A stretch of 64,000 nt of DNA from NCBI GenBank assembly GCA_951802425.1, contig OX637805.1:2480001-2544000 (forward strand), in the 5' to 3' direction. Position 1 is the first letter of the stretch, and the number at the start of each line of letters is the position of its first letter. Origin of the DNA: Clavaria fumosa. Lineage: Eukaryota; Basidiomycota; Agaricomycetes; Agaricales; Clavariaceae. The notes under the pieces are model-generated. The model saw nothing but the letters and a program-made list of their open reading frames with translations. It ran no database searches and was not told where the DNA came from. Below are positions 23,813-34,220 of this stretch, piece after piece. Made by a program: the position numbers and the translations under genes.

Positions 23813-24240
23813 CAACCTTCATAGTACCTTTTACTCTTCAACTTTTTCCCTTTCTACACTTCATCTAACACCTTTGCAACCTTCCAGGACTGATTATTCT
23901 CAATTGTACTCAACAGTTGATTGGTCCTAGTGAGTTCAAACAATCAGTCACCAACAAATCATCCTTCAGCACTACTTACAAGATGGGACAAGCCCTAACA
24001 GAGCACACAAAGATTGTATCAATCACTAATGACCCACAAACCTATAATGAAGACCTGATTCAAATGAGGGGGTAGCTGCTTGTGCAGAAGAGCTCAAAGC
24101 CCTTCACCACATGGATGTCTATGAAATAGTCCCAACCCCCCTGGACAGGTGGGTAATAGACTGTAAGTGGGTATTCATCACAAAGTGGGGTGCCAATAGA
24201 GAAATCACAAGGCATTGGGCCCAACTGGTGGCATTATCAC
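23813..24240 (+). pseudogene. Second copia family relic, plus strand
   Basis: After a stop-ridden leader, plus-strand reading gives AEELKALHHMDVYEIVPTPL, then DCKWVFITKWGANREITR, the start of a copia reverse transcriptase. It is cut off near 24240, where sequence in the opposite orientation begins. Stops are frequent. Confidence 0.6.
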
Positions 24241-24303
24241 ATGTGTTACTTATGTGAGAGCAGAGAGACTGAGCCAAGATACATTGCAGAGGACTACAAA
24301 TGG

Positions 24304-24687
24304 TCACTTCACACAACCATGGGAACATTTACTCTTGACAACTTCACCATTAAGTCCAAGTTTTACCTTGAAGATGTATCCACACAAGATGACTGGCTTG
24401 TTTGTGGGGTGGTCAACTATGTCCCAGGTGCATAGTCCTTTCAGTACATCAAGCTTGGCCTGATAGGCCTCTTTCCACTGATTTGCATCAGGGCTAGAAA
24501 GTGCCTGGGCAAGAGTGTGAGGTTCACTGCTGATTGTGCCAGAAAGTAAGGCAACCAGAGGTAAGTCTTTGTTCTTGTGTGGGAGATCAATCATGATGTT
24601 AACATTTGCAGCATCCGGGTGATAGCCAGCTAGTGTCCTGTAGTAGCCCTGCTGAGGGCATGCTTGGCATGGACATTCATCCTCATC
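24304..24687 (-). pseudogene. Copia copy B: start of reverse transcriptase, left fragment
   Basis: Minus reading gives HTLAQALSSPDANQWKEAYQ, AKLDVLKGLCTWDIVDHP and KPVILCGYIFKVKLGLNGEV, the first third of copia reverse transcriptase. The upstream part of the same protein lies on the far side of the inserted gypsy element (33775-33916); the duplicated GGCAG marks the break. It ends at about 24304, with no RNase H or 3' LTR attached. Confidence 0.82.
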
Positions 24688-24692
24688 GGCAG

Positions 24693-25392
24693 TGTCATGA
24701 CCCAACACACCTCATTACGGGCCACCTGACGCATCTTCACACTCGACGACCACTCCCAACTCAATTCCGCTGCTCAATGATTGCCCCGAACCTGCAATTG
24801 GCAATTCCGCATGTGGACCGTAATTCCGACGGACTCTGCACACTTTGCTGTTGTTCGGCCGACATTGGGAAGCCTTGGGAATGAGTGGAATTAGTTTAGG
24901 ACTTGCAGGGTGGCCTCTAGACGAGTTAGCGAGGACCCCTCGATGATATTAGGCTTTGGGGGTCTGGATATGGTGGCTGAAACATGTTTCCGGACAATTT
25001 TTTAGTATTTGTTTTATGACCTTTTCTTTGTAGACCTTCTTCGATGCTATCCCATTTTAGATACTTATCTACTATATAATCCTCGAAGCTGTAGTAGATA
25101 CTACAGCATACAACATAAACTCGATTACCTGCTTACATGCAAGGATCGCTGTCGAGAGCCGCCTCAGGTACTTGACTGGGCGTCGCATAGCAGCCACCCT
25201 CTCGTGCGGTCCCCAGGTCAAAACCCCTCCTTGTGTCATCCCGCTACCTCCCATCTTCTCCTGTTGTGCCCACACCCCTTCCCGTTGACACAGCTCACAT
25301 GCGGAATTCCTTCCCACCATCAGAATTACCGCTACACTCTTCCTCACCATTGTTTATACTCGTATCTTGGTGGAATTGACCTACTCTTGACA
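24693..25392 (+). mobile_element. Gypsy element 1, 5' LTR
   Basis: 700 bases, starts TGTCATGACCC and ends CTCTTGACA. Differs from the 3' LTR mainly by C/T and G/A changes at former CpG sites. Confidence 0.92.
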
Positions 25393-25979
25393 GTATGTTG
25401 TATGCTCTGCCACAGATGCCCCAACCCAACCCGCCGAGGATGCGCTTGAGGTCCCATCGGGACGAAATGGTGCTGCCTCAGGCCCCCTCGCCATCCATAC
25501 ACACCTGACCAACAACTTCGCAAGGCCCTTCGGGTCCCCAGACCCCAGCCTCTGCATCCACTTCATTGGGGAGGATGCTCGGGCCAGGTTTGGCTTCCTC
25601 AGGGAGCTCCAACCCCCTGGCCCCAGTACCCCCTCATCCTCCTGCTCCACCCACGATGCCTCCAAGCCCTACTCCGCTACCTTGACCCTCAATCCCTGTT
25701 CTCAGGTCGAGATATACACTTACACTGGTATTACCCCCACTATCCCCACTCACAACTAACTACTCTGGAGTGCTACCAGTGCTTCCTTTCCTGATACCTG
25801 GTGTCAACCCACCATCCTCAGCACAAGGGTCGCAATGTCCGCTGCCACCAACCCTGAGCCTCCCGCCGCAGTTGCCGCCATGACCTTTCGAGATTCCAGG
25901 GATTCCGCAAGGAATTCCACCAGCAGTACCTCCTGCAGTACCCATCGGAAATCTGCCTGCTGGTCCACCACAGTACATC

Positions 25980-26972
25980 TACTACCCAGCACCTGGAGAC
26001 AACGGCCCCAAACTCAAGGAGCCCAATGTCTTCATGGGTAAGGACCCGGCACAGCTAACAATGTTCATCTCGCAGTGCGTTACGTGGTTTCTGGGAAAGC
26101 CACGGAAATTTGCTACTGATTGGGATCGCGTCCTATTCGCCACATTGTACCTCCGAGACCAAGCAAATACCTGGTGGATGCCATACCTCATCCAGCAACC
26201 GCCCCCCACGATGTTGGACAACTGGGACAGCTTCACTGTGGAATTATTTCTGGTATTTGGAAACCCCCACCTACACATGACCTCAAAGAGTGCGCTGTGT
26301 AATTTGAAGATGCCTGACAATTCTCGAGTCACAGAATACATCATCGCCTTCAATTTGCATGCGCCCTACACCAGATACAATGACACCGTGCTTGCCAAGG
26401 CCTTTTATCAGGGGCTCGCTGACCGCATCAAGGACCAGTTTCAATACATGAGTTGAGAACAGGAGTTCACTGGACTCCGTCAGCAAGTTTTGGCCTTCGA
26501 TGAGTGGTACTGGCAATGCGAGGAGGAACGAGGCTGCTTTCCGATGTCTGTCCAATATGGAAAGCGACCCAGTGACTTGTCGTGTGGAAATTCGTCAAAC
26601 CCGATGAAAGACCACAACGCGAAACCCACCAACAACCAATCCTTGAACCGCCCCGCACCTGCTCCAGCAACCACCCCCGCTACGACATCCGCTCCGGCCA
26701 AACCCACCTCGACCCCTGTAATGAAGCTGAAGGAGGGAAAGACGGAGAAATCCACTCCTCGTGGACCACTCTCCGCCGAGGAGAAAGACCGCCGCCGGGC
26801 TGCCAGACTTTGCTTATATTGCACAGGTCAAGGGCATTTCTCGAATATGTGCCCATCAATCCCCACTAACCGCAAGTCCACTGCCCAAGCTACCCTCACA
26901 TTTACCACAACCGCAGCCGAGCCCTTGGCCAGTGACAAGTCGGGAAATGCTCCAGCATCTCAAGGCATGTAG
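25980..26972 (+). pseudogene. Gypsy element 1 gag
   Basis: Reads KLKEPNVFMGKDPAQLTMFI, WDRVLFATLYLRDQANTWWM and DTVLAKAFYQGLADRIKDQF, then a stop at 26456. A second segment ends with a CCHC zinc knuckle (LCLYCTGQGHFSNMC). The arrangement is standard for a gypsy capsid/nucleocapsid protein. The start is not certain because the frame before 25980 is broken. Confidence 0.82.
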
Positions 26973-26980
26973 GGAGATTC

Positions 26981-29900
26981 TTGAGTCACGATATTGCTGT
27001 AGATACCAATACCAATACTGATACCTGTACCATGGATGAACTCCCCTTATACGCTGTTCTGTTGTCTATTTCTTCCACTGCCTTTTTGATTTCCATTGTT
27101 ATTCTGCAAATTAGCAATACCCCTGTACCCATGCTTGTAGATTGCAGAGCTACCAAATGTTTCATTTCGCCTGACTTTGCACCTTTGAAATTCCATTCAA
27201 CACTAACTTGCCCTATACAACTTAGGCTATTTGACGGGTCTGTCACAGGACTGATCACCCAAGTGATTGACCAACAATTCCGCTTCAAGGACAGCATGAT
27301 GCATACCAAACATTTCTATGTTACCCAACTCCATTCGGATGCAAAGGTCATACTCGGACTGTCATGGCTTTGGAAACACAACCCAGACATCGATTGGCCA
27401 ACCCTCTCGATGCAATCCCACAATTCTGATACCCAACCGCTGACAATGAAGCCCTTGCCCGCTGTGGCCACCGACACGGCAAGGCCTGCAGGGTCTCATG
27501 ACCCAACCACCAATGAACTCAGGGTCCTGAAGGAGCTCGCTCCTAAGGACTGGTCAACACTGAGCCGAGGACTACCCACGGGGACCACTGGAAATCCACT
27601 GTCGGAGTTGAACCCCACTGCGCCCGATAGCAATTCTGCTATGTCGGGAACTTTGAACTCCACTACATGGGACTGGGGAAACCTACCTGAGGAGCCTTTG
27701 CCACCTTTTTCCACTGTTGTTGCTGCTGATAAAACCTCCCCCAACATGAATTTACAGAAAATGGGGTCACAGGAAAATTCTGCTGCCCTGTTGCCTGAGC
27801 CAGCACCTATTGACATTCGAATTCTGGATCCCGCCTGCTTCGCCAACCATCTAGTGGGCGAGGATATAATTCTCCACACTGTTTATCATTTTTTCCCTGC
27901 ACCTGAAGATTCACTCCAAGCTAATGCTGCACTGACCAATTCTGAACCCCCAGAAGCAGGGGCGAATCTACCACCGCAATACGCAGACTTTATTGACGTC
28001 TTCTCCAAGGAAGAGGCCCGCACCCTTCCACCCCACTGAACTTATGACCATGCAATACAACTTGAACCAGACACCAAAGCCCCTTGGGGTCCTTTGTACA
28101 ACATGTCCAAGCTGGAATTAAAGGTTTTGCACAACTATATTGACGACATGCTCCTGAAGGGATTTATCCACCCTTCCAAATCCCCCATGGGAGCCCCTGT
28201 TGTATTTGTGAAAAAGAAGGACAGTTCACTCCATCTTTGCGTTGACTACCATGGTTTAAACAGGGTGACAATCAAAAACCGCTACCCAATTCCACTAATC
28301 AACAACATGCTCAACCACTTATGGGGTGCGCGGATCTACTCGAAAATCGACCTCCACACCGGATACAACAATATCCACATCAAGGATGGCAACAAGTGGA
28401 AAACTGCCTTCCGCACCCGATACAGCGCCTTCGAGTACTTGGTAATGCCATTTGGACTAACCAATGCTCCGGCAACATTCCAGTGGTTCATGAACAACAT
28501 CTTTGCTGACATGGTCGACTCCTTTGTGGTTGTCTATGATATTTTAATTGATTCTGACAACATGATGGAGCATGAGGGTCACGTCCGCTGCGTTCTACAG
28601 TGGCTCTGCAACAATCAACTTCATGCAAACCCAACGAAATCGAGTTTCCACCTCGATTCTGTGGAATATTTGGGTTTTATTGTTTCTCCTAGTGGAATTT
28701 CTATGGACTCTACAAAAATTGATGCCATCTTAACCTGGCCAATGCCTACTAACGTTAAAGAAACACAGTCCTTTTTAGGTTTCGCGAATTTCTACCAACG
28801 ATTCATCCACAGCTACTCGAGAATAACCCGACCGCTCAATAACCTTATGCGGAAAGGGCTCTGCTTCGACTGGACGGTGGACTGCCAAGTGGCATTCGAC
28901 CGCTTGAAGTCAGCATTTACGTCCACTCCGGTCCTTGCGCATTACGACCTGGAAAACCCCACTGTCATGGAAACGGACAGGTCAGAATATGCCATAGTGG
29001 CAATCCTTTCTCAAATTGACCGGACGACTAACCTTCTCCACCCAATAGCCTTCCACTCATGATCCATGTCCCCTGCAGAATTAAACTACGACATTTATGA
29101 CAAAGAACTCCTTGCCATCTATGAGGCCTTCTGCCAATGGAGACCCTATTTGGAGGGAGCCCAACATTCAGTACTGGTGGTAATGGACCATAACAATTTG
29201 CAGTACTTTACGACCTCCAAATAACTTTCCCAATGGCAAGCCCACTGGTCAGAGTTTCTCTCCAGCTTCGACTTTGTGATCAAATACCATCCAGGTCACC
29301 TCAGGACTAAGCCCAACATGCTCACCTGCCACTCAGACATTTACCCTAAAGGGGAAGATAGGGCTTATGCCCAAGCTAACCCACAAAATTTCCAACCTTT
29401 GTTTAACCCTAGACAGGTCCTTGTGGCAGTCACAATGGACTTGGTGGCAACACACCACCGAATCCGGAATGCACTCGCCCACGACTCTTACACCCAAGAA
29501 CACCTCCGACAACTCGAAAACAACACGGGAGTTAATTCCGACGACGAGCCCTTCTCACTCTCCGACAACAAACTCCTACTCCACAACAAGCAGATTTACA
29601 TCCCCGACCATGACAATCTCCGACTCAAAATCTTACACACCTACCACGACCATAAGCTCATCGGACACCCAGGGATCCGCAAAACAATTCAGCAGATCCA
29701 CCGGCACTACTTCTGGCCCAAAATCCAACAATTCGTTACAACCTACATCTGATCATGCACCGAATGCATGTGGACAAAGACAGTCCGACACAAGCTGTAT
29801 GGACTAATGAAATTCCTACCTATTCCGCAGCGCCCATGGAGTTCCATTTCAATGGACTTCATTGAGGGATTACTGCAGTCTCTCGATTTCAATTCAATTT

Positions 29901-30810
29901 TAGTTGTTGTGGACAGACTAACAAAATATGCAATCTTTGTAGAATGCTGCAAGACAGACGGTGCCATGGAATTGGCTGCGCTGTTCTTAAAGCATGTCTT
30001 CGCCAAACACAGTGCACCCCACGACATAGTTTCTGACTGAGGGAAATTATTCGTTTCCAAATTCTGGTCTTCGCTATGTCATCTACTTGACATTAAAGCG
30101 AATCTCTCAACTGCCTACCACCCCGAGACCGATGGACAGACCAAACACGTCAACCAGATCCTCAAACAGTATATCCACCTATACATTAACTACCAACAGG
30201 ACAACTGGGTACCCCTTTTACTGCTTGTGGAATTTGCATACAACAACACTCCGCACTCAGCAACCCAAGTAATGCCCTTCTTTGCGAATAAAGGTTACCA
30301 TCCCAGGTTCGAGATTGGGATCGATGACATTAGCTCTTACATGGCTTGACAACACACAGACGACCTCACTGCCCTTCATGACTACCTGAAGGAGCAACTC
30401 CGCGTTGCAATTGATCAATATGCCCAGGCTACAGAGCACTGCCGAATTCTGCCTCCGGATTTCCGCATTGGCTCCAAGGTCTGGCTGGATGCATGTAACA
30501 TTAAAACAAAGTGCCCATCCAAAAAGCTCAACTCCAAGTATGTCAGATTGCTTACGATTTCACAGAAAATCTCTGACCATGCATACTGACTTGAGCTACC
30601 CCCGGCCATGAAGGTGTTACATGACATCTTCCCAGTCAAATTACTCCAACTGCACATCAAGAACGAAATTCCACACTGCCAACAGCCTCCTCTGCCCCCG
30701 GTTGAAGTTGATGGCAAAGTTGAGCACAAGGTGTTGGCCATCCTGGACAGTCGTTTCCACTGCAAGAAACTTCAGTATCTTTGTCAAATCACATATTCCT
30801 GTGGTCTGAT
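26981..30810 (+). pseudogene. Gypsy element 1 pol (protease, RT, RNase H, integrase, chromodomain remnant)
   Basis: The protease motif has changed (VDCRATKCF instead of an intact D-S/T-G). Reverse transcriptase runs from about 28094 (VVFVKKKDSSLHLCVDYHGL, YSKIDLHTGYNNIHIK, MPFGLTNAPATFQ). The catalytic box is shortened to VVYDILIDSD, so the Y-x-D-D pair is lost. RNase H ([15 protein letters not shown]) and integrase (HPGIRKTIQQIHRHYFW, SISMDFIEGL, TAYHPETDGQT) follow. The integrase glutamate position reads NQILKQ. Stops occur at about 28037, 29060, 29222, 29750, 30038 and 30347. The chromodomain begins VEHKVLAILDSRFHCKKLQYL and is then cut by the hairpin insertion. Confidence 0.88.
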
Positions 30811-31076
30811 GCTGACAAGGTATGCATGAATACATCTTCAAAGTTTGGTGAAGTTAGGCCAAGTTCTCAGAAAGATAGCTCAGAATGAGACTTTTGGGAG
30901 ACTGTCAAGGTCTTCCTTATCCTTGCCTTCATCTTTGACTTCACTTTAGACTGTCCTCCAGAAGACATATTCTGGGCTATCTTCCTGAGAACTTGGCCTA
31001 ACTTCACCAAACTTTGAACATGTCTTCATGTACACATTGTGAACTATTTGCTAACAGGAATATGTGATTTGACAAA
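30780..31076. repeat. 297-base hairpin (MITE-like) inside gypsy element 1
   Basis: Perfect 23-base inverted ends (30780-30802 and 31054-31076). A second inner pair of 50 bases (30837-30886 and 30969-31018) has only two mismatches, with an 82-base spacer. No coding frame. It interrupts the pol chromodomain. No clear target duplication was found directly next to the inverted ends, so the true limits may be wider. Confidence 0.8.
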
Positions 31077-31900
31077 GGGGGCTATCTGGGGAGAGATTTT
31101 GAGAAATTTGGGAAAATAGACATGGGGAATCTGTAGTTCTGCACCAAATATTATGGGCTTTTGTATGATTGTATTAGATGTCATAAGGTGTAGTCTGATG
31201 GCTGGAATTTGCAATATAACAAATAGCCATGCTCCCAGGCCAATAACCCTAATTCCTAGTAATGGATTCCAGGGAGGTGACAGAGATGGTGGGTGGGTTG
31301 TTAAACTAATCTACACCCTCCCCATATGTCCACAGGTAGTGTGTGTATCCTCTACTAACCATTTTCAAGCCAGAGTACTGCAGAGTACTGCAGAATTGTG
31401 GAAAATGAATATTTTCTGTGTATTTTGCGAATTGACACTGAACCAAGGCAGATACAAATGTGGGGTGTCCAGATTCGGAATCTCCTGATTTTTGCCGATT
31501 TTTTGGTGTATAAAAAGTCATATTTCACAAGCTGTGCAATTTTTTTCCCATGGTCATAGCAGCTTACCAAAAGCAGCTATGCCTAATTGGTAACCTGTAC
31601 CTGAGGGACCAGGCATGGGGCTGCTCAATTCCGAGTTTTTGTTTTTATTTTTGGCATTCTTTATTTGTCTGTGTTTGTTCAGTCATTCCTATTTGGGCAG
31701 GAGCATCTGCAATAGGCCTGGGAAAGGACATGTATTGTAATTTATTGCAAGGGCTATTGTCCACATTTAGACAGGAGCATCACAGTTGTCACAGAGTGGA
31801 TGACAAAGCTATGACAAAGCTGTATTGTAATGTCTTGCAATATGCTTACAGTCATTCTTGCAATGGCCACCTATTGTAATTACAATTGTGTATTGCAAGG
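31077..31900 (+). other. Non-coding part of gypsy element 1 between chromodomain and accessory gene
   Basis: About 820 bases, AT-rich, without protein similarity. Short motifs of the form tgtaat..ttgcaa recur around 31735-31900. It may belong to a larger insertion that includes the hairpin. Confidence 0.45.
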
Positions 31901-31903
31901 AAT

Positions 31904-32936
31904 CTACAGCATTGACTGCTTGGTGAGGCAGAGATTGTCTGCCTCACTGGGGAAGAACCGCCTCTGCGCCTCCTGTTGCTGTGGAGTCATCGGGGCGGGG
32001 GGTATGACAACAATCGGCCACCGCACCCGACTTGGCCCCGCAATGGGCTCTTCGTGCCCACTTCCATTGTCCTCGGCCGCACGCACCTGCTTCTGACCCC
32101 ACTTGAGCATCTTGCCGCCACATGTGTTGCACAACTGTTTTTGCTGCATGCACCAGTCGCATGACATCTCTGCAACCCCGATGCAGCGCATGCAGATGGG
32201 GTCCCGCAAGACCAGCACCTTGTCCTACAAAACAATACATTAGAATTTTCTCTTTTGATTAAGATTACTTACCTTCCCGTCCACCAACATCCGCCCTCCC
32301 TGCCGTGTGCACATCTTGAGGAACCCGAGGCGGGCGTACCGATAGCCCTTGGCGTCGACTTCCTCGATCTCTGCATCGCCCGCATCATGCGCCAATGCAT
32401 CTGGTTGTCATTGGATGTCTTTGCTTCGCCTGCGCTCCTCCGATGTGGAAACACAGGTGGTCGCGGCTGCTGCTGCCTCCTCCTCCTTGCACTGCGCATT
32501 CCTCCTCCCTCTGTGCTTCCTCTGCTTCCTCCTCTTGGCAGGCCCACTCTACCTCTGCTGCCCACTCCACGCATGCATCGTCGACCTTCTTCAGAAAATC
32601 GCAGGCATTGACGATTGCCCACTCTGCCACCTCCAACTGCCCCTCAGACTCGATGACGTCCCCCTCTGCCACAGCAAATGCTGTATACTGCCTGCAGCAG
32701 TCCTATGGCAGCACTATCATATCAGCATTAGAGCCAAGGGGTTGGATGACTTACCACCAATCGCTGGGCGTTGTCCGCCCACACCCGCAGCTCCCTCACC
32801 TCTGTCACTGCCTTGAATTCCACCTGCAGGTCCACTTGGGGGGGAGGGACCTCTCCACCATCAGCGAGTACTGGGTTTGGAACTCAGTGATGATTTCTTG
32901 TAAAAGAGGAAGAAGGGGGTGGAGAGTAGGTGCCAT
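31904..32936 (-). pseudogene. Antisense accessory gene with cysteine cluster in gypsy element 1
   Basis: Lies on the strand opposite to gag-pol, between pol and the polypurine tract. An ATG at 32934-32936 opens a frame that shifts into VEFKAVTEVRELRVWADNAQ and reaches a GT donor. The next exon reads AVAEGDVIESEGQLEVAEW and a very Glu-rich helix. After another frameshift it reads DAEIEEVDAKGYRYARLGF and MCTRQGGRMLVDGK, ending at a good donor (gtaagt, 32272). The last exon (31904-32224) begins DKVLVLRDPICMRCIG and has the cysteine pattern C-x2-C-x9-C-x2-C-x6-C-x2-C in its first third. The clean splice in phase supports a once-functional gene. Function unknown; the cysteine cluster suggests zinc binding. 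Confidence 0.7.
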
Positions 32937-33069
32937 GGTGTTGCGATGGAACAGAGAGGTGTGACCTTACAGAAAAAGAAAATCGAGCATCGCTGTGAAT
33001 CAATGGAATCACGTGACTGGTCGCATACGGGCCTGCCTCACAGGAGCTTGGCTCCTAGGGAGGAGGCAC

Positions 33070-33769
33070 TGTCACAACCCAACACACCTCGTTACAGGCC
33101 GCCCAACATGTCTTCACACTCAACGACCGCTCCCGACTCAATTCCGCTGCTCAACGATCACCCCGAACCTGCAATTGGCAATTCCGCATGCGGACTGTAA
33201 TTCCGACGGACTCTGCATGCTTCGCTGTTGTTCGGCCGATGTTGGGAAGCCTTGGGAATGAGTGGAATCAGTTTAGGACTTGCAGGGTGGCCTCTAGATG
33301 AGTTAGCGAGGACCCCTCGACAATATTAGGCTTTGGGGGTCTGGATATGGTGGCTGAAACATGTTTCCAGACAATTTCTTAGTATTTGTTTTATGACCTC
33401 TTCTTTGTAGACCTTCTCCAATGCTATCCCATTTTAGATACTTATCTACTATATAATCCTCGAAGCTGTAGTAGATACTACAGCATACGACATAAACTCA
33501 ATTACCCGCTTACGCACAAGGATCGCTGTTGAGAGCTGCCTCAGGTACTTGACTGGGCATTGCATAGCAGCCACCCTCTCATGTGGTCCCCAGGTCAAAA
33601 CCCCTCCCTGTGTTGTCCTGCTACCTCCCATCTTCTCCTGTTGTGCCTGCACCCCTTCCCATTGATGTGGCTCGTGTGCGGAATTCCTTCCCACTGTTGG
33701 AATTACTGCTACGCTCTTCCTTGCCATTGTTTATACTTGTATCTTGGTGGAATTGACCTACTCTTGACA
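33070..33769 (+). mobile_element. Gypsy element 1, 3' LTR
   Basis: 700 bases, starts TGTCACAACCC, ends CTCTTGACA, preceded by a polypurine tract and followed by the duplicated GGCAG. Confidence 0.92.
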
Positions 33770-33774
33770 GGCAG

Positions 33775-33916
33775 GTGGGTGAGGGGGTTCCAGCTGTGTG
33801 GGTTGTGGGTCCTGGGGATCTGGTTGGTTGCATTCAACATCATCACTGTCAGGTGCATCAGGCCAGTCAGTTTCATGGGGTGACTGAGAACACAGTATGT
33901 TTTTAGGTCTTTCCCC
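33775..33916 (-). pseudogene. Copia copy B: integrase to RT linker, fragment between two gypsy insertions
   Basis: 142 bases trapped between gypsy elements 1 and 2. Minus reading gives ERPKNILCSQSPHETDWPDA and QPDPQDPQPTQLEPPHPPA, the acidic and proline-rich linker typical between copia integrase and reverse transcriptase. It joins in phase of meaning to the fragment at 24304-24687 once gypsy 1 is removed. Confidence 0.72.
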
Positions 33917-33921
33917 CTCAT

Positions 33922-34209
33922 TATCAGACTGGGTCTCACACAACTTAAGGGTAAGGTCATGACAACAATACTAACATAAGGGGAAAAGAGTACAAAATAG
34001 GAAAAAGCAAAGTATATATACTGAATGCTTTGGCATTTGCCAGTGTTCCCACACTGAGACCTCTCAGATCACGTGATGTGCCCAAGCCCCAGGTCATGTG
34101 ATCTCACAATTATGTAATCCTCCACCACAGGTCATGTGACCTTCCAACAATCTTCTCCAGTTTCTCCACAACTCCTCTTTTGGGATGGCTTAGGTAAGCA
34201 ATCCTAACA
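33922..34209 (-). mobile_element. Gypsy element 2, 3' LTR
   Basis: 288 bases, plus-strand reading tatcagactggg to aatcctaaca, next to the polypurine tract of the internal region. Confidence 0.9.
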
Positions 34210-34220
34210 TCACCCCCCTC

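Larger units (their letters stand above)
24693..33769 (+). mobile_element. Gypsy element 1, chromovirus type, 9,077 bases, full length but inactive
   Basis: Bounded by two 700-base LTRs (24693-25392 and 33070-33769) with matching TGTCA..TGACA ends, and flanked on both sides by the target duplication GGCAG (24688-24692 and 33770-33774). Internal order is gag, protease, reverse transcriptase, RNase H, integrase, chromodomain remnant, then a non-coding stretch with a hairpin, an antisense accessory gene and a purine-rich tract (agggaggaggcac) before the 3' LTR. Stops, mostly of the CGA-to-TGA and CAA-to-TAA kind, break pol. It has inserted into copia copy B. Confidence 0.93.

Noticed and set aside
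25072..25665. Minus-strand frames over the 5' LTR and gag leader of gypsy 1
   Set aside because: The same frame appears in the other LTR copy and carries no domain; LTR sequence is non-coding.
29367..29807. 146-residue Ser/Thr-rich frame in gypsy element 1
   Set aside because: Alternate frame of the integrase region.
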